Below are positions 23,232 to 34,720 of a stretch of 64,000 bases of DNA, piece by piece. The notes under the pieces are model-generated. The model ran no database searches. It was given only the letters and a program-made list of their open reading frames with translations, and had not been told where the DNA came from. Origin of the DNA: Ilyonectria destructans. Its lineage: Eukaryota; Ascomycota; Sordariomycetes; Hypocreales; Nectriaceae. A program made the translations under genes and the position numbers. The stretch is from the NCBI GenBank assembly GCA_020740775.1, contig JAHEWK010000003.1, forward strand, positions 1 through 64,000. The letters run 5' to 3'. How positions within the stretch are numbered: position 1 is the stretch's first letter; the number at the start of each line of letters is the position of its first letter.

Positions 23232-24689
23232 TACATCAAGGCCTCCTGGCGGGGTTGCTAGCTGCCACTCCGTCTGATACAGCGGCGTCGATTGCAAATC
23301 ACTGTATCTTCCTGTACACCCAGTACGTTTTCGGGACAACTCCGGTGTGCCACGAAGCCACGCTCCGTGTGACTGTCAGTCGTTTCTTTATCTCGCTCTC
23401 GGACGGAGATAATCCCGCAGAGGACCACGCCCGGGTCTCGCGCTGTTTTGCTGCTGATAACGAGCGGGAACGGATCGGGGCCCTCAGGAGTCTCACCCTT
23501 GTCGCAGCCCTATGTGCAGCCGTAACATACGTTATCCCAGAGTCTCTCCTACCTAAGAAGCACCTTACTGCCCCTCTATTCCTCCGAGCGTCGCGAGAAA
23601 CGCTCAGGATCTACGAGGACTACGACCTCGAGCACCCTAACTCCTCGTCCCTCAGCATCCGGTTATTTCTCTCGACGGCCATACAGAATGCTACGGGAAC
23701 ACATGGAGTGGCTTTCCACATCCTGAGCGAAGCGGGTCTCATCGCGATGAGAATGCGTCTCTACGATGAGAGCTCGCTCGAAGGGCAAGAGCCACTTGAG
23801 GAAAATCTCCTACGAAATGCCTTCTGGCAGCTGTACGTCTGCGACAAGACGGCCTTGGTTATGAAGGGCCGTCCGGTGACAATCCACGAAACTCTATTTG
23901 AGACCGAACTTACCCTTAAGACACATTCGCGAAGCTCTATGCCACTCTTCGACTATAGAGGGGAATCAGACGGTGCCTGGATAGAAGACCGTCTTTTAGA
24001 GGGATTCCACGTCATTCGTCGCCTATGGACTATGGCCGCCCGGGTTATCCAAGCCATGGAGTCAAACTCTAAGAGGGCTTCAGATGCACCTACAGATACA
24101 GGAGCTTGTCGCAAAAGCATTATGCAGTTGTCGGAAGTATACTTTGAGATGATTACGTTAACGAATAACCTCCCTGCGTTAGTCCGGCCGCCCGGGGAGT
24201 TATCTCCCGACGTCAATCGAGACGCAGACCAGCACCTATTCGACGTCTTACAGCGACAACGGACCAGTTATCTTATTACCCTCCACAGTATAAAGGTCTT
24301 CGTGCTAAACTCTGCAATTCAGTATAATATGACTGAAGTTATGGGCCTAAGCGCGGAGCCACTGATGCTTGCTATGAGGCAGATAGAGCTAGCCCAGGAT
24401 TTCTTAAATGTCCTTGAGAGCGTTCTATTTCTACATCTCCAGGCAGAGGGAGAGCAATGCGTAAGTAGACTCATGGTTATGCAAGAAATTCTTGTGTATA
24501 TATTCACCTGCTTACACGAGCTTATTCTGTCAGGTTGAGAAGATCAGAAGAGTCGGCAGCCTACTGCTCGAACTAGCACACAGCGGGGAAAACGACGTGG
24601 TTAAATCTCAGGCGAATCAATGTGCTATACGCTTGATTGACATTTTGGTACGCTTGGATTCAAAAGCATCGGACGTACTGGGGCAGTAA

Positions 24690-24994
24690 ATAGATTTCTA
24701 GTTAAAGAACGCATACTAGAAGATCTAAATACCGAACTTTATGTAACGATAGATAATGCGGATAGAGTGAAGGGGTGCTGCCCCTAGGTGTAGGGTCACT
24801 GCAGCGGAGCCGGAGGCTCGCCAGTCGCGCGAAGATACAGATCGTAGGGTCTGAATGATAAATAGATTAATCTCTGATCTGTCCAAGGATGTGTCCACCC
24901 GAATAGATATCTCAAAACGACTAGCCCGGCCGAGACCGGTCTTCCAACTAACTAGCAGGTCCCTAGCTAGTCTGACGTCTTTAGCTCGTAACAC
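24690..24994. other. 3' flank of the Zn2Cys6 gene
   Basis: About 300 bases with no gene, up to the right inverted-repeat block. Confidence 0.5.
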
Positions 24995-25136
24995 TGGGCA
25001 AACTGTTAGTTGACCTTTAAATGGACGAGTATATGGTCTGCATTGTTGATACTATTGTTGGTGTTTTTATTTTTTACTGTTGAGCTTCTAGTCCCCCCTC
25101 TGGGTATGTGTGTACTAGGGCACCCTAACCTCTTGA
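24995..25136 (-). repeat. Right copy of the ~140-bp inverted repeat
   Basis: Reverse-orientation copy of 16791-16926 with scattered substitutions and small indels (for example three extra bases in GTCAACTAACAGTTTG). Its outer edge at 25136/TA coincides with the point where a hydrolase-like remnant breaks off, supporting a real insertion boundary there. Confidence 0.8.
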
Positions 25137-25138
25137 TA

Positions 25139-25300
25139 ATAGCCTCCTTAAGGACAAGCCGCTCAGGCTGTGGGTGACGAAAATAAGGCGACGAGATGAC
25201 GCATTGCACGAAGTTCTGTCTGCCGTCAAGTCGTTCAGAAGGTTAGTAGCATAATCGATAAGCCGATTTGATGATGCAACACGTTGTAGCCATAAGTGGG
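25139..25300 (-). pseudogene. Alpha/beta-hydrolase scrap (NLR/SERAC1-type N-domain)
   Basis: The minus-strand frame contains YATNLLNDLTADRTSC and RRLIFVTHSLSGLSLRRLL. In the fungal hydrolase domain that often heads NLR-like proteins the corresponding segment is R-P-I-I-F-V-x-H-S-L-G-G-L-V-V-K. Only the nucleophile-elbow segment (HSLSG instead of HSLGG) is left. It ends at the outer edge of the right inverted repeat; upstream it fades by about 25300. The other half is not in the left flank at 16.5-16.8 kb. Short match, so tentative. Confidence 0.4.
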
Positions 25301-25480
25301 TATGCGAGCTGCGCGGAGCTTTGGCGAACGGCGGGCGGCTTGCGGGCACGGACATCCTTGGACGCTGGATGACCGCCCCCAATTCAAAGTTCTATTTCCG
25401 GCCTTGTTCAGGGGTCTCACATGCCTAAAGCCACCAGCCGCACTGTGCCCCTACCCGGTGGGTTGACTAAGCGGGCCCTT

Positions 25481-28229
25481 AGGCCCCCACCTCTCCCCTG
25501 GAGAGGTGGTGACATTACTTGTAACCGCGTCGCATGTGTAACCGCCTTTTCCGACTTTGACGATAGAATACGATATCAAGGAGAGGGCCAGTTAAAAATG
25601 TAAATAGGTCATTATGTAGCCACAGATCGGAATTATCATATATCTCAAGTTGGGCTATTTTTATGAACAGATGGTGTTGTGGTCAATTGATCTATTCGGA
25701 CCTTATATCCGCCGCCGCGACTTTGGCACAGTAACCTGAGTGCCGCCAATTGCGATTTCTGGCTCAACCTCGTCATCTGAATAACGATTAGGAGCCCGAT
25801 TATAGCCAAATCCTCCGTAATCTGCAGTCTGTAACTGTGCCTCGCTTTCCTCGGCCATTTCATCGGCAAATGGCCTGTTCTGAATATTGAAAATACGTCG
25901 GGTTGTAGACTCAATCTGTACGGATGTAATGATCTCAACATCATCACTATCTGACGCTCCTTCCTGCGGCAAAGCCGGCAGCTCAATCGACGAGACTACC
26001 GAGATAAAATCATAGTCGATGACGGTCTCGGGGCTTTTGGATTGATCAGCTGATCGAGCCTCTTTTCCCTTCTTCCAAGTGACCACAGCAGGGATCGCTA
26101 AGAGATTTGAAAGCGGCTGTGTTGTGTAGAGATGTGACCGCTGTTGGTCATCAGCATCAGCCCACTGATGTGATAGCTTCTCAATAGCATCATTATCATA
26201 TGACAGCCGCTGTTCCTCTCTAGGGGCCTGCATCTGGGCTTCCTCGTCTGCCTCCCGGGCTGCCTTTGCAATAGCAGCTGCCCGGCCTCGAAGACGAGGC
26301 CGGCTAGCAGCCTCACTACTGCCTTGGGCAGCCTCTTTTTCACGAAGGTCACGGAAAAGCTCTGCTTGAAGCCGGCCTTCCTTCCTAGCAGCTGCAGCCC
26401 GCTCTTCATGACTGCGAGCGTTGACTTTCTGACGTAGCTGGTCTATAGTATAGGCCCCATCATCAACCCGAATTTGACGCCTTGTGTGTGTACGCCGGGC
26501 TTCCAGTCTGATCCGTTCTTTTTGAAGCCCAAGGATCTTCTGATGCGATGACATTGTGATAATAGAGAGATCCAAGGCAGATTCCGCATGTGAGATAATA
26601 GCCCGCGTTGGGCTGCTTAAGATGTGCAATTTATCTCGGATTAAATGCATATCTTTCTTTGCCTTCCGGGGCGTAACAGCATCTCTCTGTAAGCGCTTAG
26701 GAAACAGCGGCTCTTCTAGGTCCTTAGCAGCTTGACGTAGGGGTCCTAGGATAAGCTCTGGATTGAAGGGCATAAGGCCGGACTTTTCGAATCCAACATA
26801 AATATAGCATGCCTTAAATGCTGAGCTGTACAGCCGATTCCATAGATTAAGGAAGTCAAACCGGGATATCTGCGTGCCGCCGGCAATAAGGAAGTCATTG
26901 AGAGCGTGCCGCTGTTCCTTTTTAAGATGCTGATAGACCCCAACGTCAAGAGGTTGAAGAAGATGACTTGTATGAGAAGGAAGGCGGAAGGGGATAATAT
27001 CAAACATATGACAATACCAGATAAAATCAGGGTCTTCATGAGCAGAAAAACCGTCCATTAGAAGCAGACAATAAATAGGATCTGACTTCCTAGTCATCTG
27101 GGAGGCAGAATATGCCAATTCTGCGTTCCAAGTCTCTCTTGTGAGGTCAGGACCGTAGCCAAACCAGGTCTCGATAGTGAAATCAGTGAAATCATCACTG
27201 CAGTCAAAAGAGTGATAATTAAAGTGCTGTAGCCACTGCCGGGCCCGTTGTGCGTTATTGAAGCCGGAAGATGTATGTGTTAAGACCACCCGGTCATCGA
27301 TATCAGCCATAACGTATTCTTCTAGCAACACCTTTGCTGTCAGGATAAGAAAAGAAGGTATTGCTATCCCAGCTGCGTTGATCGAATCCACAGCTGAAAG
27401 TGAGTCCTTATTACCGGGTTGGAAGGTGACGATGCGAGTTTTTCCCTTCATTCGGGTTGAGAAGAGCTTCATGCTGCCATCAACCCATCCAATTTGAAGG
27501 GGCGTCTCGTCAAAATTCCAAAAATTGGACTTCGTAATCGCCTTCCCAGTCATGACAGCTTCAAATTCCTTGAACCAGTCTTCTAGTCTCGGGATATTGA
27601 GCTCGGCGCCGGCACGGATGATTTCCTTGATCTTTGGGGTCTTATGCTGTAGCTCCGGATGACGCTTTTTAAACCGCCGGACCCACGCCTTCGAGACTGC
27701 TGTCCTAGGACCTTCAATACGGTGTTTTCGTAGGAAGCTGGCGTAGTTACGGATGGCGGGCTCCGTGACCGCAAATGCGCTCTTTTCAACGGTCCTGATG
27801 AAGGCAACTAAAGCTCGTTCCTCTGCTGCTGTAAGAGCTGGCGGCTGGCCGCCTTTCTTACCAGAAGGAAGAGCTTTTCCCGCTCTTAATAACGATATAT
27901 ATTTCTTTACAAGAGACGTATTGGTGTGGTGGTGGGCGGCGATTTCAATGACAGTCCTCTTGCGAGGAAGTGCGGGGCTCCCTCGAGTCGTCCGTGTGAC
28001 CGCCTCACCGGTCAGATAGGCGCGGGCCGCACGAGCTGCAGCTTGGCGGGATTTGTCTGAAATTTGGGGCATATTGAGACTAATGATGAAATATCATAGG
28101 ATTGAAATTTCAAAGAGATTGAGCTTAAATTGAAGCAGTTGGCTTATACAGAGTCTGAAGAAGCTGGTTACACATGCGACGCGGTTACAAGTAATGTTAC
28201 CCCCTCTCCAAGGGAGAGGGGGGAGCCTT
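25481..28229 (-). mobile_element. Second pogo/Fot-type DNA transposon, ~2.75 kb
   Basis: Imperfect terminal inverted repeats of about 60 bp: 25481-25542 and the complement of 28165-28229, sharing ACATTACTTGTAACCGCGTC followed by GCATGTGTAACC. Each end holds a 10-bp-arm hairpin (CCACCTCTCC/GGAGAGGTGG on the left, CCCCCTCTCC/GGAGAGGGGG on the right). Outermost bases and the TA duplication are uncertain by a few bases. Inside is a 789-codon transposase on the minus strand. It is a different family from the 20.4-kb element. Confidence 0.85.
25703..28072 (-). CDS. Pogo/Fot-type transposase (DDE_1), intact
   Basis: 789 residues, uninterrupted. N-terminal HTH region (TVIEIAAHHHTNTSLVKKYI), then a CENP-B-like second DNA-binding domain (AWVRRFKKRHPELQHKTPK). 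The catalytic core has FWNFDETPLQIGW (first Asp), CLLLMDGFSAHEDPDF (second Asp) and RLPSHTSHLLQPLDVGVYQHL with the third acidic residue. The C-terminal third is charged, Ala/Arg/Glu-rich and likely coiled (RSHEERAAAARKEGRLQAEL), ending in an acidic region and a basic KSRRRI tail. All expected acidic residues are present, so it could encode an active transposase. Confidence 0.9.
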   Translation of the reverse strand: MPQISDKSRQAAARAARAYLTGEAVTRTTRGSPALPRKRTVIEIAAHHHTNTSLVKKYISLLRAGKALPSGKKGGQPPALTAAEERALVAFIRTVEKSAFAVTEPAIRNYASFLRKHRIEGPRTAVSKAWVRRFKKRHPELQHKTPKIKEIIRAGAELNIPRLEDWFKEFEAVMTGKAITKSNFWNFDETPLQIGWVDGSMKLFSTRMKGKTRIVTFQPGNKDSLSAVDSINAAGIAIPSFLILTAKVLLEEYVMADIDDRVVLTHTSSGFNNAQRARQWLQHFNYHSFDCSDDFTDFTIETWFGYGPDLTRETWNAELAYSASQMTRKSDPIYCLLLMDGFSAHEDPDFIWYCHMFDIIPFRLPSHTSHLLQPLDVGVYQHLKKEQRHALNDFLIAGGTQISRFDFLNLWNRLYSSAFKACYIYVGFEKSGLMPFNPELILGPLRQAAKDLEEPLFPKRLQRDAVTPRKAKKDMHLIRDKLHILSSPTRAIISHAESALDLSIITMSSHQKILGLQKERIRLEARRTHTRRQIRVDDGAYTIDQLRQKVNARSHEERAAAARKEGRLQAELFRDLREKEAAQGSSEAASRPRLRGRAAAIAKAAREADEEAQMQAPREEQRLSYDNDAIEKLSHQWADADDQQRSHLYTTQPLSNLLAIPAVVTWKKGKEARSADQSKSPETVIDYDFISVVSSIELPALPQEGASDSDDVEIITSVQIESTTRRIFNIQNRPFADEMAEESEAQLQTADYGGFGYNRAPNRYSDDEVEPEIAIGGTQVTVPKSRRRI

Positions 28230-28488
28230 TAGCTCCCAGTGGAGCCTGCGATCACGTGTGCAAAGTCAGCCCCCCGGGTATTTTCCAACCTCAATGCCCA
28301 CTAAAAACCACCCCACAGCAAAGCCACGACATCGTCTTCTCTCCTCCACCAACACTTCATTCTCGTTGCCTCTGTCGCCGTCGCTGTCGCGGCCACCTCC
28401 CCGTGTATCCCCACTGGGCGCCTGCTGTTTCCATCTGGATCACACTATGAGCCGAGCTCTTTCGCCCTAGACCGGAACATCCGCAGCC

Positions 28489-30521
28489 ATGCGTCTGCTG
28501 TCCTTCGCTCGCAGTCTCTATGACATCGACACCCTAGACACTCGCTTCACCAACGCGTCATCCGTTCCTTACCAGACCGTCATCGATGCACGAGCCGATC
28601 CCGAACTAAAGAAACACTCCCTGGACAAGTCACGAGCCCGAGGGCCGCCGTCGAAATGGAAAACCGCCGAATTCAAGGTGTACCTCTGCCTCATCGCCTT
28701 CATAATCCCCTACATGCTCTGGATGGCATATGATGTCTCAAGGCGTATGCTATTACTCTCCACGACGCTGTCTTGTTGTACAATCTGACCCCATCTTAGC
28801 ATCTGATCCACGATATTACAAGTTTAGCAGGTACCTGTCACCTGGTTGGATCTTCGGCCGCAAGATTGATGCATCCGACAACCAATACTACGTCTTCCGA
28901 AAGAATATGCCCTATATGTGCTCGCTCCTCCTCTTCCACCCGCTCTTGAGAAGGGTATGGAACGCTATGTACCCAACTAAGGGTAGACTCCAAACATCTC
29001 AAAGCCGCCTCGACCAGCGCGCATCCTTCGACTACGTCTTCGCATTTATATTCCTAGCAGCCCTGCATGGAAGCTCGGCGCTGAAGGTTTTGTTTATCCT
29101 CTATATTAATTACCAACTGGCGACAAAGCTTCCAAGGAAGTATATTCCTGCTGCTACTTGGGTTTTTAACATCAGCATCTTGTTTGCAAATGACCTGTCG
29201 AATGGATATCAATTTAGGAATATGGCCAAGTACATCTCGCCACCGGCTATTGTCGGAAACGGGATAACAACAGCCGACTCGAAGCTGATGTATTTTGGCG
29301 ACTGGCTTGACAGCTTTAAAGGAATCTTAGCCCGGTGGGAAATTCTCTTCAACATTACTATTCTACGGCTCGTCAGCTTTAACCTTGATTACTACTGGAG
29401 TCTTGACCGAAGCAACTCCAGCTCTCTCGAGGTAAGTTAATTGAAATTAATGAGTTATATTTATATAATCATATTCTAATACATTAAGAAGAAGCAACTG
29501 GACCCCGCCAACCTTTCCGAGAGAGATCGCGTCTACATTCCGGCGGATGTTAAAGACTTCTCCTTCCGTAACTATGTCGGCTATGTTATCTATGCACCGT
29601 TGTACTTAGCGGGCCCCATTCTCACCTTTAATGACTACATCTCGCAGCAAAGGCATCGACCCGCCACCATTGAGACTTCGCGGACCATCCGATACGCCGT
29701 CCGTTTGCTTCTTGTGTTCCTGGCAATGGAAGTGATGCTCCATATCAATTACATTGGCGCAATCGGCAAGGCCAACCCGGATTGGGGCTCCTATACCGCT
29801 GGCCAACTGGGCCTCTTATCCTTCCTCAACCTACATATCATCTGGTTGAAGCTTTTGCTCCCCTGGCGACTCTTCCGACTCTGGTCGCTCGTCGACGGCA
29901 TCGACCCCCCTGAGAATATGGTTCGATGTGTCAACAATAACTTTAGTACCCAGCTCTTCTGGCGCGCATGGCACCGCTCGTATAACCGGTGGCTGGTCCG
30001 GTATATCTTTATACCCCTGGGAGGTGCCTCGTTCCGAAACTGGAGAGCTACAGTGCGGTCTGTTGTGACGTATCTGGTCGCCTTCACTTTCGTGGCTTTA
30101 TGGCACGATATCAAGATGCGGCTCCTAATCTGGGGATGGCTGATTGTCCTCTTTATGATACCGGAGTGGACTGCGACCCACCTCTTTCCCAAACGAAGGT
30201 GGGAGCAATGGCCAAATCAGTATCGGATGTTATGCTGTGTGGCAAGCGTGGGGAATGTCTTTATGATGGTTTCCGCCAACCTGGTTGGGTTTGCCCTTGG
30301 CCTGGACGGCTTCCTTATCATTTTACAGCACATCCTGCACGACTGGTCTGGTATGTTGAGCATATATATTGTCTTTTCCCCGTCTTCGATGACAGTTACT
30401 TACCGTTGGAACAGGTGTTATTTTCCTCTTTGCGGCCTTTTCAAGCCTGTTTGTGACCGTGCAAATTATGTTTGAGGTTCGCAACGCGGAGCGGCGCCAG
30501 GGAGTTGTGATTAAGTGCTGA
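28489..30521 (+). CDS. GUP1: Gup1-like MBOAT O-acyltransferase
   Basis: 618 residues in four exons: 28489..28744, 28800..29431, 29489..30350 and 30415..30521, all GT-AG, frame closing at TGA 30519-30521. Multi-pass ER membrane protein. Gup1 family members add a long acyl chain to the lipid part of GPI anchors and were first described as affecting glycerol uptake. Diagnostic stretches are MLWMAYDVSRPSDPRY, LSPGWIFGRKIDASDNQY, CVNNNFSTQLFWRAWHRSYN and PLGGASFRNWR, then FVALWHDIKMRLLIWGW, which carries the conserved MBOAT His. Length and motif spacing are normal. It is the most conserved, housekeeping-like gene in the window and useful for anchoring synteny. Confidence 0.92.
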
Positions 30522-31545
30522 TCAGTGTATCACCACCGCGATTGTGTCATATGGTCCCGGGGTCTCGGGATATTGTATTTGAAATTGTACGGCAGGAAGG
30601 ATCTGTATAGCAATAAGCGATGCATACCATATAGAAAGTGGACTCCTTGTCCACCTTTATTAGAACTCACTATCGTCACCCAATCAGACTGGGAATATCT
30701 TGCTATTAATTATACATTACATTCAAGTTACCAAACCAAGCTGGGGCTTATACATATTGGGTATTTAATAATTCCATTCTATTCAATCCGCACTTTACAC
30801 ATTGCGCATTATTAATAGGGTATCCCCAAAAAACCCTGATGTCTAATGCTGCATCTGGCTGAAATAGCGAAACAATAGGATCTTAATATAACTGATTAAG
30901 TGTCTCGGAGCTTGGCTCTGCAGCATACTTATCCCCGGTTGCATTCATCTTTGCGTCATCGTTGACTGGCTGCTGGGTAAGTTTGCCCTTCTTGCCTAAA
31001 GCAGGATTATGCTGAGTGGTATACCTATAAAGCATTAGATCCTAGTTGACGCTAATAATAGAATCAGTCCAGCAGGCAGGCCGGAGTAGATAACAACTTG
31101 GTCTGAGACGGAATAGCCTGGATATACTGGATTTACAACTATTTTAACGGCATAAAGGGACAGAAACCAACACCCAACTCATTAACTTATCCTAAGGGAG
31201 ATACACAGAAAGTCGTCGCACAGGCGCCTTGAATGGTCGGCCTGAAGCTTCATCAGACTATGCGTATGAGGTCGGATGGATCTGAGGCTTATGTCTCCTA
31301 GTAGTGAAGCATCTCATGAAATAGAGTCTCGGGTCGGTCGCAGGAAATTCCCCTGTTAAGGCTTCTACAGAGTCTGCGGCAGCCCGATATCAGGGGGATG
31401 TTAAAGATAGAGGTTGGACAAGGAAGGTAGTAACAGTTAAAGTAGACTCAATAAAATCTCTTAAAAATAAAAGTAACAATTTAATAGATTCTCTAGCTGT
31501 CTCTAACCCTTGCGGCCTCTCTGAGTCCTAGGAAAAATATCTGAA
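30522..31545. other. Intergenic, no gene recognised
   Basis: About 1 kb without protein-like frames. Moderately AT-rich, and no tRNA-like cloverleaf was noticed. Confidence 0.5.
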
Positions 31546-31874
31546 GTGTCACGGCCCAGGTTGGGACCAGGCGGTCACAACCGGCAGAACCATGACGTAC
31601 CCACGTTTTCCATCCAACCACATATGGAGCGTCACGCTAAGGATCGTTGGGATCCAACGCCTCACACGATCCACGAATCATCATCTAGTATATAAGCACA
31701 TTCATTTAGCACTTTCATAGACATAGCCTCACCAGCTATCAACACACTTGGTTCTACTATTCTACCATTACTAGGCCGTGACCTACATTACTCACTACGA
31801 CATCCTGATCCACTAGATCATACACCCTACGCCCGGACCTACCCTATACCCTTACGTTAGACCCGACCGTCACA
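31546..31874 (+). mobile_element. Solo LTR, 329 bp
   Basis: Begins TGTCACGGCCC and ends GACCGTCACA, that is TG...CA with an extended complementary terminus (TGTGACGG in the other direction). A TATA-like TATATAAG lies near 31691. No internal retroelement coding is present on either side, so it is a solo LTR. A convincing 5-bp target duplication was not found (GAAGT versus GAAAT is the nearest). A diverged reverse-oriented relative is at 37719. Confidence 0.75.
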
Positions 31875-32042
31875 GAAATAAAATTCTAAACTGGCGAAAG
31901 GGCGGAATCTAAATATAAGTTAGGCTAAGGGTCCGCAAAAGAGCAGACAGAAATCACAAATATTCAAAATCTTTTTCCGTAGTCTATCCAGATTTATAAA
32001 GTAACAATAACTTTTGATTTACTCCTTTATAAAATGTACACC

Positions 32043-34720
32043 TTATCTATTGAGCTCTTGTTGCATTATATCTGCACACAGATCTAGACCAGCACCAATA
32101 ATACCCATTATATCGAAAACATGAGCGCCCTTGAATGTTTGCGCCCATAAGCGAATAACCGCGGTGGCCATTCTCTTAGCCCTCCTAGCATCGTCGGCTT
32201 CGTTTTGGATATCCATGCTGAGGTCAGTCTCGCTAATAATGCTCGCAACAATCCTCATCAAGCGTTTCTCATCCTCTCGGAGAATCTCGCCACTTGCTAG
32301 TACGTGAGAAATTGTCTCTAACCATTTGCCTAAAAAGAAAGCGCATTCAAGGTTACAAAGGCTATGCACAATGCTCCAGGTCAATGTCTGTGTCCTTGCA
32401 ACGAACTCAACCCCAATGCGTACTGGGATGCTAAGCGAGTGTGCGCTTTGGAGCACGGCCCGGCCAACATAAGATGTTCGCTCCAAAAGAGGAGCAGTAT
32501 GAAACGCACGGGCAATACTCATAGGGTATCTCATCTCAAGTTGGCGACGTGGCCCTAGATCGGCGTTCAGCCGAATATAAGCTAGCCGAAAGAGGGCAGT
32601 CGAGTTGAAACTGAGAGGCCCGCCAGGTGCTGATGGATCAAGCGAAGAATCCTTTGTTGTTTCCCAGTTTCTTTGCCAAATCCGCAGAGCCGAATCAAAT
32701 TTGAGTAGGATATCAGGAGGCAAAGGGGCGCTGTTGTCCTGCTCAAACCCGAACCAGGACTGTCTCGTGAAAAAGATATGTTGAATGATGCAGTGGATTA
32801 AGAAATAATTGCCAAATGAAGAGAGAGTACCTTCTGGATGAGAGTTTTCTGCATCGCTAGCAAAGAGGCTCGCATAGCTGACTTGCAATAATACTTCGAT
32901 ATGTAAATCCGTTTTACGGGCTACTGCCCACTCTTCTTTGTTAACGGCCCTCCAGTGCGACTCGGGCGTAGGAAGGTTTAGCAACCCGATTTCGGCATTC
33001 ATCAGTTTCGGGGGAATATTATAGGCAATCGAATGAAGATTGAGGAAACAGAAGGCAACAATCTTGGTGCGCCGCCTCCCTTCGGCAACGACCCATTCTT
33101 TCCAGGATAGATTGGGGTTATGGGAATCTGAGGATGTCAACCCATCTTCGCGAACCATTAATGCAAGTTGGCTGGCAATAGAAAATGCGTCCTTAAGAAG
33201 TGAGCGATGGTTCCAGGTGCCTTGCGCGATCAAGATTATCATAGCCTGCATCGTCTTCATATCTCGCTCTCGGCTTTCTGCAGTTGGCATGACTAAGTTG
33301 GTATTTGTTGCATCCAGGCCACCGCTATTATTTGCTGACGACGAGGAAGAATGAGACTGCAGGTTGCCGTCCGATAACAACCCAGGGGTACTGAACACTG
33401 ATTGAGGCAGGTCACGCCTGTCGCGGCGGCGAATTTAATCCTCCAGCAACGCCTTGGCCGCGATATAGAGGCTGTAGGACTGCCGGCGCTGGAAGCGATA
33501 CCGCGCGCCCACTGCAGCGATACCAAGAATTAATTCTGGAGCTTCGGTGACGATGGATATGGTTGGTAGGTGGATGAATGGGAGGTGCTCGTGGAATCCG
33601 GAGAAAAAACCTTCTATATACCGGCATAAGGCATGCCTGGATGGGAAGGTAAAGTCATGAGGAAGCACGGCATGGTGGCTCTGGATGGAAGCCAGTACAA
33701 AACAGTATTCGTCTCTTGAGAGTCGCCAGGGCATAGAAGTATTTTTGTTTCCGCGGAGAGGTTGAAGAGACTGCCCCGACGTCATGATTGCATGATAATG
33801 AAGCTCGCTGGCTTGGTGAGGTTGTCTATCACCAGTGGGCTGGATAGACGGCAAGCGAGATTCAAACCTCGACATGACACTAGATTCATGATCCATACCA
33901 GGTTCGTGGTCACCGTTGCTATCGTCGCCAACAGCGCACACGGCTGAATCAAGCTCGGGAAATCCGTCCTGAGGGAAGGAAAGAAAGTTCATGGGATAAT
34001 TATTGGAAAAAGATTGGGGCATTACTAGCGCCGAGTTGACCTCAAAGTCGTTCCACAGCAAGTCAAGGTCATCAACAAATGACATCTCTCCATGTTGCAG
34101 ATGCAGTCCAACGGGATCCTCATGTTGGTGAATATCTGGCTCAGTGAATCCAGAGAGAGGCTGAGGGGGAGACGCCGGGCGTGAGAGGATTGTGGTGGGG
34201 TTGTCATGCTCTGGCTGGCTAGGTTTGAACACAGGAATGCTAGGCTCCTGTTGAGGAGAACGACTTGCACTCTGCCTAAAATGGGTGGCATCGTCAGTCG
34301 CATGAGGCTGTTGAGATTCCGTAGTTGAGATATGTGCCGGACTGTCTACCATCTGTGTGTCATTGACCTCGCTGGACGGAGCAGCAGGCCCCTCATCGCG
34401 GGCTGCTTCATTTCCATGAGAAAGCCTCGTGTGCCGGGTGAGTAGGTCACTAGAGAAGTTAGTACCGAATTAACATGTGCAAATCACTGCAGGCACGCAT
34501 AAAGTAGACAGATATTGAACAAACCCCCGTGAAAATGCCCGGCCACAGAAGCAGGTGAATGGCTTCTCGTTGGTATCTAGTCACAATATCAGCGGGCGGA
34601 GGGCAGCTCAAACTGGAAGCATCAAAACTCACGTGTGCGCTCATGGCGACGCAAGTGCTCAGTACGCTGGAACTGCTTGGCACAGAACCTGCATGGGGGA
34701 ACATGAACCTTGGGCCTCAT
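32043..34720 (-). pseudogene. C2H2 zinc-finger / Fungal_trans transcription factor with one internal stop
   Basis: Exons 34633..34720, 34525..34576 and 32043..34449, with GT-AG introns placed inside the zinc fingers. The N-terminus has CRFCAKQFQRTEHLRRHERTH, then PFTCFCGRAFSRGDLLTRHTRLSH, two C2H2 fingers. A Pro/Ser-rich linker leads to a Fungal_trans domain (LPFIHLPT, ELILGIAAVGARYRF, then RRRTKIVAFCFLNLHSIAYN, LLNLPTPESHWRA). The single TAA at 33435-33437 sits after AAKALLED and before IRRRDRR, in an otherwise open 848-codon frame; CAA to TAA explains it. No GT-AG pair nearby removes it. Product as read would keep the fingers but lose most of the regulatory domain. A decayed paralogue is at 48.8-50.4 kb. 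Confidence 0.85.

Larger units (their letters stand above)
19979..24689 (+). pseudogene. Zn2Cys6 transcription factor interrupted by a Fot1-type transposon
   Basis: Exons 19979..20035, 20096..20389 // transposon 20390..23231 plus one TA // 23234..24460 and 24534..24689. The start MASLGTRQACRLCRRRKVK joins after a 60-nt intron to CDGLPTCSNCQAAKIPC, a complete CX2CX6CX5CX2CX6C cluster, followed by a basic KKRGPKP linker. The long C-terminal part (LSDGDNPAEDHARV, TAIQNATGTHGVAFHILSEA, RNAFWQLYVCDKTA) fits a Fungal_trans regulatory domain. If the element and one TA are ignored, codon GTA (20387-20389) is followed in frame by CAT (23234) and the gene would be 577 residues with no other lesion. As it stands, translation runs into the transposon and stops at 20518. 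It was probably a regulator of the neighbouring GH1 gene. Confidence 0.85.

Noticed and set aside
33435..33437. Intron removing the internal TAA of the C2H2 regulator
   Set aside because: No GT donor and AG acceptor close to the stop would keep the conserved ALLE..IRRRD stretch, so a nonsense change is the simpler reading.
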